Of a stretch of DNA of 64,000 bases, positions 55,440-64,000 are shown one piece after another (position 1 is the first letter of the stretch; each line of letters starts with the position of its first letter). The notes beneath the pieces are model-generated. The model had not been told where the DNA came from and made no database searches. It was given only the letters and a program-made list of their open reading frames with translations. Both the position numbers and the translations under genes were made by a program. Where the stretch lies: positions 174,295,240 to 174,359,239 of the forward strand of contig CM043944.1 in the NCBI GenBank assembly GCA_014529385.2, written 5' to 3'. The stretch is from Adiantum capillus-veneris. Its lineage: Eukaryota > Streptophyta > Polypodiopsida > Polypodiales > Pteridaceae.

Positions 55440-58159
55440 GAACATTGAGAATAGAGGAATCAAGAAAATTGTAGTGAGCATTTTTATGAGAATACTTTGA
55501 GAAAATAGAGGGTAAACTTGATTAGAGGTAGCAACATAACCATTATACTTAATTAACTTGGCATGAACAATACTTTGCAAGAGAGAGAATTAGAGAGCTT
55601 GACAACATTTGAGGACAGGATTTATGTGGAGCCGGTCCCTCCTCCAAAAGGCTTTTGTATTATAGCTTCTCCCATAAAGAAAGACTTGGTACAATCAAGC
55701 TTTGTGCTCCTTGAGACCTTGGTGGTGCAATGAAGATAGAGAGCTTCATGCACCACAATTTTGCCTGTAACTTAGCTAAATGAAAGCATTAAATTTTCCT
55801 CGGCCTCAGTCCCAAGACCTCAAACACCTTTGAAGGTGGAGAGAGCTAGCAGGGAATGAGGATAAGAAGTAACTTACAAGAAAGAAATATTCTCCTCACC
55901 TGTATTACCCTTGTTTCTTAGCATAGCAAATGGAGATGAAGGAGATGGCAAGCATGCACTTTGGAGCATGGCTCTTGGTTGGATTTTCATTCCATATCCA
56001 AGAGTTTTTGGTGTAGGCTCTCAACTTCTCAATCTTGGAGAATCCAATAACATGCATTAGACATATCAAGCAACCATGGTAGCATTTGGACAAGTGTCCT
56101 CCTTTACACTTTGAGAGAGAGAGGTCTTGAAAAATGCTTAAACAATTAAATAAATAAACTAGATTCTCATTGGACCCCCTGGCATTGTACAACCGTGGAG
56201 TGGCACAAACTCTCGACTGCAATATCTTGGCCCTCGGGACTCTACTTGGAGAATCATCAACTCCGCTAAACCCATACAGTGCATATGACATTCTAGAACC
56301 TAGTCAGGGCCCAAAATATTCTAGTTAGCATGCTTTCCAATGGGGAAAAGTTGGCCCATAACTGACCCTCGGCTAACATTCAATTGGCCATAACTTTTCC
56401 TATGGAGCTTCGATTGACAATCCGAGAAGGCCAACATGCTTCATAACTCAAGCTCTTCAGTTCTACCCATCGATATTTGCTTTTTCCATCTACCCTACCC
56501 ATCAGGAATTTGCCAAGCTTTCTAATTCTAAACTTTGATATCTTTCACACCGGGGCTCCCGTTTGAGGAGTCGTCTGGACTGGCTTCTAGAGCACTTTGA
56601 GCACTACATTCTTGGGCATTAGAACGACACTTCAAAAACTTAGAAGTGCCTCCCTATTTGGCCTTTCTTGGGGCCTTTTTGGCCCAAAAAACCACGTTAT
56701 GTATACATTTCCACCAGCCCTTGCCTGTTCAGGCATCACATACCAGCTTTAATATTTGGCCTCTCACCTGTAGGCACCCTTTCCACTGCTTGGTACCACT
56801 TTTTAGCTCAAACCAACTTTGCTTGCACCACCGTGTTCAATGGTGGGAAAGAAAATGTTCTACAACATCGAGAGCGATCTTGCCTTTTTCATTAGAAACA
56901 AAGCATGGTGTTGCTCACAACAAAGTACATTGTCTTTTCCTCTCAACAAACGCAAAAAGACATTTGCGAAAAGTGGTGTTTAGTCTCCTTCTAGAGAAGA
57001 AATTGTAGCAAAGTCTCGTCTCCTTTGACAATGGTGGCAAAATGGAAATTGCATGGATAGAAACATCCCTACAATGGACTCTTGGTTGAGTTGGTGGGAG
57101 GTGTGTATTGCACATTGGGAGAGCATCATGATATCAATAGAGAAAAGTTCTGATGGGGAAAACACTCCAAGAACCAACTTGGCCAAGAGTAAGCATGGAA
57201 GCTGACTTGCAAGTGAGGGATTCAAAAAACAAAATCTTACTATATGACACATGTACTTCAGATATGGAGAATGCAATATTACAAAGCACGAAGGAAGTAT
57301 CTTACTCTCAAGGTGGAAACATTGAAAATGGTCCTTCAATAGAGAGACTGAAGAAATGAGTTTCCTCTAGGCAGCACAAGTTATAAGAGTAGTAAATGAG
57401 GCTACATCTAGAACACCCATGTATAAGGCTCGCACCCCACTTGAAGGAGACATAGAAGTTGTTTGGAAAAAGTGAGGGCCATTAATTGTGATTGATGTTG
57501 AGGATGAATCGACATATAGACCAGAGTACAATGCAAAACACGTGACCGCACAACACACGGAAGGCCAAAGAAGATCATTTTCATGAAAGGTTCGGGGGTA
57601 GCAGATGGGAGTGAGAATTCCAAAGAGAAGGCTAAGTTCTAATTTTTGGAATGAAAGGTCAATGAAGCTATGTGGTCAATTAGAAGAACCCCTCTTGGCA
57701 GTTGTGTAACATGTAGTGTCATCCCCAGCTGTGAAAAAAGATGTGACAAAATAGAGCGGCATGTAGTAAAGGGACTCCTGCACCATCCTTTGAGGGGTGT
57801 AGAAAACATCCAAATGGCTACTCAAGCAGTGGTTTTGGTTATGTCCCAGACATGTTATTCATTGCTATGTGGTGGATCATAACATAGAACCAAGGCCAGC
57901 TCCTCCTCCAACAATTTGGTTGGTTGATTGAGAAACAAATCTCACCGATAAAGAAGTTGAGATATTTCTTAAAGGAGGATTTCAAGTGGAGACAGCTCGA
58001 AAAGAACAAATGAGTGCAACCACATGTGCACTCCTCCTAGTGGTGGAGGTGATTCCTCCTCCGCTTCAACAAAAGCAAGTAGCAGTGGTTCAATACTAAG
58101 AAATGGCATAAGAGTCAAATTTCATACTTCCATTTTAGAGGAGGTAAAAAAAAATTGGT
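55440..58159. other. region with no recognised gene
   Basis: Short open frames on both strands (for example 56646-57008, +) lack domains. It may hold decayed coding on the + strand from about 57150 onward leading into the SWIM fragment, but I could not identify it. Confidence 0.4.
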
Positions 58160-58484
58160 TTGACTCTTTGTTTAAAGGTTAAGGTGATTGAAGATAAATG
58201 CATTGTAGACAAAAGACATGAAGTCTTCAAGGTTGAGTCTCACGCAGTAGATGGACATGTGGGGGTGTATTCGGTGCACATCAAGGATGAGACCTATTGC
58301 ACATGCTCTGATTTCATCGACAAGAAAGAAAAAATATTATTTGGCTTGCAAGCACTTGTACTTCATTTTCTTGAGAGTGCTTGGATTGAGCCAAAATGAA
58401 AACATGTTCATACATCAACCTATGCTAACCAAATTAAATGTCTACGATGCTCTTAGCCATGAACACACATATTCAAACTTATAA
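58160..58484 (+). pseudogene. SWIM-type zinc finger fragment with a frameshift
   Basis: The first frame (58160-58330) gives FKVESHAVDGHVGVYSVHIK, then DETYCTCSDF. After a single-base slip in the A-rich run near 58330, the next frame gives CKHLYFIFLRVLGLSQNENM. Together they form the C-x-C...C-x-H pattern of SWIM fingers, with the F-x-x-L-R-V-L continuation seen in plant ZSWIM-like ubiquitin ligases. MULE transposases also carry SWIM fingers, but the L-R-V-L-x-L-S ending favours the ligase type. Only the finger is present; no RING was found. Confidence 0.6.
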
Positions 58485-58672
58485 TAAATCCCCATGATTG
58501 GATAATTTTGTGAAACATTTTTTGCCATCACATGTATTGGACCTGGCAAAGTTGATATGGATGGGGTAGGTATTGGACCTTTGGAAAAGATGTTTTGGAT
58601 TATCTTACTTTATAAATAATTTTTTCTCTCTTTCTGTTAGCATTAATCTTGATGTAAAATAATTTAGGTGTA

Positions 58673-58780
<108 letters not shown>

Positions 58781-58936
58781 CTTGTGCAATAGGATATGAG
58801 GTTGTTGAGGTGTCACATTGGTAAGAAAGTAATGATAGATTAATAGTCTCCCAAATGCTATAAAATTGATAGTGCCTTCAATTATTTTGTGTAAGCATTC
58901 AACAACTATCCTTGAGAGCTTCTCTATCTCGCTATA

Positions 58937-60369
58937 ATGTTCGACGATCTTGAGAATAGCATCAAGTGTACTTGGGATGCCATGGAGGCCTTTCCCAATG
59001 GAGGGGCAACATATGGAGCTAAGTGGTTTAGGGAGGCTCATAAGGAAACATTAGAGGTGTATCGTCTTTATCAAAGTCGCATGGAACTCAACATGCACTC
59101 GTTGCCGAACTTGAACGAGAAGGGGAAATTCGCATTCTCTTGCTAGAAAAGAGTTGGAATCATCACAGAGGAGGATGAGTGGTGATAAGGTGCGTCTAGG
59201 AGGTGTGGTGAATCATCTCTTGTCTATAGAGGGTAGCAGGGTGTATGCATGAATAGGTGGACTTACTACTTGTGTCTCGAACACCACTAGCAAGGTGGTA
59301 GCTACTTCCTAAATTCAAAGCTAGAGGGAAACTTTTGTGAGACTTCAATAATTAATAGAACTTTCAAATTGAGCGGTCTCAAGTGTTTTTTACAAAACTA
59401 TTTGAGACATCTATTCACACGACCCCCTAGTTCAAATGGGAATTTTCCAAACTTTAGCCAAAAATCTATTGAAGACATGGCCGAAATATGGCTAGCTGCT
59501 TTTAAAGATTTTGCAAGCAATAAAACTACCTTTCAAATGAAGGGTCACATTTTGAGACAAGCTTAAGTCTTGCTTGTCTTTCGTGACTACCACCTTCAAA
59601 AAAGGCCTTTGGCTATGTACTAAAATGTTTACAACACCTTCTAAATGGTTGTTTGGACAAACAATTTCAATTGAACTGTAGAGTCTACAGAGTGGCTAAA
59701 CCCTTTCTTACTGAAAAGTAGTTGTTTCAGTCCATAGAAGATTCTATACACATGTGAAAAACTTTCAGGGAGTGGCTTGTGTGCTAGTTTCACTAGACTC
59801 CTGCAAAATACAAAACTAACAAAACAGCGTGATGTAAATGCTCAGATAGGCAAATCGACTCATTTTGCATCTTTTGTAGATATACAGAGAAGAATGTTGT
59901 TGACTTGAGAGAAATGCATTGGAATTTTTATTGCAACTAGATCCCATTATACTTATCGTAATTTGCTACTCTCACCACAAGCATGGGAGTTGTTAGGCCA
60001 AGCATCTCCAACACATTGTTTGCTGCATGTTGAAAGTCAAAGAACAAGCCAGGATAATCTAAAACCTTTTTGAAGTTTTGTGTGCATTACCCTCTAAATT
60101 CTCTAAGATGGCGAGTAAAAGTCTTGTGTAGAAGATTTCAAAAAGTATCAGGTAATTGCCTTCAACTACTGTGGCCAACCACAAGCCTGGTAATTTTGGA
60201 GGAAGCTTTGGCTTCCTATGTACATGATATCCATCACTTCAAACACGCACCTTTTCATCATCTAAGAAACCATTTTGACAAGTCCTTCGAAAATCCAGAT
60301 ACATGCCTTGGTCTTTCTTCTCACTTAGGGCCCCCATGCATTGATGATAAAGAGGCATCTGCACCACGT
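58937..60369. other. region with no recognised gene
   Basis: A 69-codon + frame at 58937-59146 and a 65-codon frame at 59369-59566 are open but match nothing I know. The first one opens MFDDLENSIKCTWDAMEAFP. Confidence 0.4.
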
Positions 60370-60372
60370 CAA

Positions 60373-60375
<3 letters not shown>

Positions 60376-60403
<28 letters not shown>

Positions 60404-60412
60404 CACACAGAA

Positions 60413-60446
<34 letters not shown>

Positions 60447-60447
60447 T
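60376..60447. repeat. (CA)n-(GA)n compound microsatellite
   Basis: CA array, AGAAAGAG bridge, GA array. Confidence 0.95.
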
Positions 60448-60988
60448 CTCATAGGGTGGCGCCTAGCACTTAAGCTGATGCTCATAGGCCAAGCTAGCTC
60501 ATTGAGTGCAAAAGAAAAGGCTCGCAGGTCGGGCTGGATCACCAAGTGTAGAAGAGGCTCGCAAGGTCGCCTAGCAAAAGTGTAAGGGTGCATGACATAT
60601 TGGCCGGGTGTCGCCCATTACTAATGTCACCTTATTCATTACATAATACAAAAGAATAAGGGGTTGTGGATTATTATCACACTCAAAGCTCCACCCACAC
60701 AGTAGCACTCGCACTCACACATGCTCTTGCTCATGTGCACAAGCTCCATTTTGCGCTAAGGCTCAAAAGCTTTAGCAGACAGAGAATTTTGTAATCTCAA
60801 CCAATTTACAGTGAGCTTCTAGTTTTGTGGAAGTTTCGACACTCTATAGAGGAGGAGTGGAGTTTTGAAGCAATTGGGTGCTACAAATTGAAGGCAAAAA
60901 CAACCATAGCGTTGGTTTTTTGGAGAAGTAGAGTTAATTTTTTTTTCTCTTCTGCTCCCTCCCAAAAACGCTACAGAGAGGTAGCACT

Positions 60989-61217
<229 letters not shown>

Positions 61218-61625
61218 AGTGTGTTCTTCTAAACGGGAGGATCATGCGATACATTTCAGTTAAGGACTGAGGGTCCAAAGAGGTGTCAAAAGGAAGAGCT
61301 AAAATGAACAAAACTAAGAAGGGGAAGGTGAGGAGGGAGCCAGCTTGGGAGTTCGAAACTCCTAAATAATGGCTTTCCCTCCTCGATAGACTGCCCATTT
61401 CCATGTTGTGCGCACTTCTCGCATCTTCTAGAGTTCTGCATTTTTTTGTTTGAGCTGGACGGGTGTGAGATCTTTTGCAAACCAAATTTTAGTATCCTTG
61501 AGAAGCCTTGATTGCTCAAGGAATTTGATTCAATCCGCTTTGGTCTGGAAAGTGAGGATTGCATGGTTGGTGCGATGCTCATGTGTAAGAGATGTGATTG
61601 TTGTTGGATCCCATTGTACCAAGTG

Positions 61626-61689
<64 letters not shown>

Positions 61690-63060
61690 AGTCATGTGTG
61701 TGTACAGAGAGAGAGAGACAGACAGAGAGAGAGACATCAACACACATACCATGTGTGTATCTCCAGCTTCTCCCACATCGTCTCTGCCTTCTCTGATTTT
61801 AGAGTCTGGCTTCTTTGATTTTGACTTTGGCTTTTCTAATTTTGACTCTGGCTTCCCCGATTCTGACACTGACACACATAGTGTGTATGCGCATCCGCTT
61901 TGATGTTCTCTTTGGCTCCAAATTTTTGACATCGGTACCATCCTCTTCAAAATCATCCTCTCCAGTTTCGACATCTCTGACATCGTTTTTTGGCATTGAC
62001 ATCACTCTCAGGTATACACAAAGATTGGATGTATGTTTTTTGTGGATTGTTCATGCATACACCTGTGGATATTGGCCGAGTTCATGATTCCCATCGCGAG
62101 ACATACATTTGTTCGATTCATGGGACACAGAGAGTAGCTACTCTCTGTTCTAGTGGTCTCTCGAGAGATGCAATTTCTTGCGCACATTGCTCGGAGGCGT
62201 AGATTCGGCATTGGTATTATATGTGAAGTTAGCATTGGAGATTTGATCGTATATTGCTTTTTGATCGAGGCATAACATTTGACATTGTCATTACATGTGG
62301 AGTTTTCTACAAGTTTCACAGGTTTACAGGTATAGATTGTAGTACTACTCAATTCCATTGGGAGTTTTGCATATCAGATTTATGCGTTTGTGATAGCATA
62401 TGCGTATTGTTGTGAGCTCTTTTGAGATAATATCCCTGTAGGGACTTTTTTTACAACATGCAGCAGTTCTTAGTGCGTGTTTATGCGCGATTACGCATGT
62501 ACGTTAAGTTGCGGTTACTACCTATGTATGTTGTCTGTGGAACCAATTTGGCTTAACTTTTTTGGTAGTTACATGGCCATTTCTGAGACTCAGATCGGAA
62601 GATCCCTAACTGAGATTGTGGCTAGTCTTGAGGTTGCATAACCTTTGGAGGGCCCTACATGACGTTTTCTTGAGTTGAGTTGTTCTCAAATGTTGAGACA
62701 CCTTCGGTGATACAGGTTGTTGGAGTTCTCCTCTTTTGGTATCCTCGCCCAGGCTATGTATGGAAGTGTGTAGGTGCTTTGATGCCTAGTTGGTTGTCAT
62801 GCGAGTATTTTTTGAGCAGATTTGGTAGCACTTGATTCCTATATCCTCTATCATTCAATTTATGCATTGACTTTTGCCTATAAGGTTTGAGATTTTGCTC
62901 CCCGTATAGAAGAATCTGTCGAGTTCTTGGCGCATTCGACTGCTTACAGCCAATGATTTTGCTACATTTTGTCTTGAGTTTCTGCTCATGTTTTATGGGA
63001 AACTCTATCAAAATTCTCCCAAAAAAAATTCCATAAATCTTTGGTCACATTCTCTTGGGT
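61218..63060. other. region with no recognised gene
   Basis: Contains GA arrays (61629-61684, 61707-61733) and a short minisatellite (61795-61870). Part may be the leader of the copia remnant that follows, but LTRs were not found. Confidence 0.4.
61795..61870. repeat. minisatellite of about 23 bp units
   Basis: GATTTTAGAGTCTGGCTTCTT, GATTTTGACTTTGGCTTTTCT, AATTTTGACTCTGGCTTCCC and GATTCTGACACTGAC follow one another. Confidence 0.6.
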
Positions 63061-63068
63061 TATGGCTG

Positions 63069-63830
63069 CTAGTAGTGCTTTAAAAAGGGAAGACTACTAC
63101 ATAAAGAAGTTTGATGGCACAAACTTTACGATTTGAAAGAAACATATGTTGGATGTCCTTGTCAACAAGGGCCTAGCAGCACCATTGAAAGAGCGTAGAG
63201 AGAATGCTTACACTAACGATTAGTGGGAAGAGTTGGATGCCCGTGCCATGGCTACAGTTAGATTACATCTTGGCGAGACCATATTCTTCACAATTAAGGA
63301 CAAGACTACATCACAAGAGCTTTGGGAGTCTTTTGTGTAGCTTGGGATGGAAAAAGTGTTTCTAACAAATTTTATGAATGAAGAAACTTATGCACTTGAA
63401 AATGAAATAAGGTAGCTTGAATGAGTTCAATAACATCTTTTCTGTGCTGACATCAAAAGGGTTGAATTTTGATGATGAAATATAGGTCATTTTCTTGCTA
63501 TGCTCTTTGCCTTCTCCTTGGGATACATTCAATACTGTGATTAGTAACTCCACACTAGGCAGTAAAATTGCATTCAATGATGTTATTAATGCATTGCTCA
63601 CTGAAGAGATTAGACGCTAGTCTCTTGATAGCAGTGGGCATGGAGATGCATATATGGCAAGCGGCCATAATTTCCATAAGCAAAGAGGTGGACATGGTTG
63701 CAACCACAATCGTTCACGGGATCACTCTAGGATCATAAGGATCATCAAAATCATAGCAAGAGTCAAGGCCGCGACTTGAGAAATGTACAATGCTATCATT
63801 GCGGTGTCGGGCGCATTTCTGACACCCCAT
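63069..63830 (+). pseudogene. decayed Ty1/copia gag
   Basis: From about 63069 the frame reads LKREDYYIKKFDGTNFTI, MLDVLVNKGLAAPLKERREN, WEELDARAMATVRLHLGETI and TSQELWES, the usual start of copia Gag (K-F-D/N-G-T-N-F ... A-x-x-x-I-x-L). Multiple stops and frameshifts follow, ending near a partial zinc knuckle CYHCGVG at about 63795. The sequence after about 63815 (TTTCTGACACCCC) no longer matches gag and may be another insertion. Confidence 0.7.
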
Positions 63831-64000
63831 TTTTTGTAAATTTGTACATACGAACATGACGCCCGATGCCAAAAGTGTGTGCGGACTTCCTTTTTGTGGG
63901 GTTTTTAGCTTGCTTTAGCAAGCACATGTACATGCATTGCAAATCGCTAGTCTAGTGAAAGCTGTCGAGCTACTGTCAGTGCCAGTGAGTGAGTTTTTTG

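Noticed and set aside
56646-57008. 120-codon plus-strand frame as a host gene
   Set aside because: Composition is unstructured, no motif, an overlapping frame is equally open, and no splice context was found.
62710-62760. TTTTGGTATCCTCGCCCAGG as an iMet primer site with TGTTGGAGTTCTCC as an LTR end
   Set aside because: Only the first nine bases fit the primer consensus and no second LTR was found in the window.

Overview
This window looks like nuclear DNA from a land plant: GT-AG introns, a plant family-1 UDP-glycosyltransferase with a PSPG box, Ty1/copia elements primed by tRNA-iMet, a Ty3/gypsy element primed by a tRNA-Asp-like site, and dozens of GA/CT, CA and AT microsatellites. The dense GA/CT arrays and mixed retroelements would suit a fern or another non-seed plant, but that is a weak inference. 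It is gene-poor and dominated by transposons.

Layout. 1-363 is the 3' end of an FCP1/NLI-type phosphatase gene (+). 614-2034 is a two-exon gene of unknown function (-). 2334-3414 is a decayed retroelement gag (-). 4381-18387 is a complete 14-kb Ty3/gypsy element on the minus strand, with about 615-bp LTRs and a TCCTC target-site duplication. Its gag-pol lies in one reading frame of about 3,200 codons, broken only by point stops. It carries a second retropepsin-like domain (DTGA...LGR) after the integrase, and a separate small ORF before the 3' LTR. 19380-19895 is an RNase H remnant. 20495-25890 is an old LTR element with no recognisable coding. 25891-29120 holds local duplications. 29895-31551 is an intact two-exon UDP-glycosyltransferase (-), the best host gene here. 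32227-32288 is a tRNA-like SINE head.

The right half holds three related copia elements. Copia-1 (32786-38067, +) has a TATAT duplication. Copia-2 (40270-50636, -) has a TCAAG duplication and sits inside a decayed Helitron. Copia-3 (44722-49980, +) sits inside the gag of Copia-2. The Helitron (39810-53748, +) has Rep, Pif1-type helicase and an apparent C-terminal endonuclease, which is the Helentron layout. It is followed by a degenerate copia of another family (53749-55430, -), a broken SWIM zinc-finger fragment (58160-58484, +), long GA/G tracts, and a decayed copia gag at the right edge (63069-63830, +).

The host genes show no evident functional link to each other; the window is a record of nested insertion and decay. 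The order of events can be read from target-site duplications and LTR similarity: Helitron first, then Copia-2, then Copia-3 inside it. Copia-1 and the gypsy element are young, since their paired LTRs are almost identical. I counted coordinates by hand against the supplied numbering; splice sites and repeat edges may be off by a base or two.
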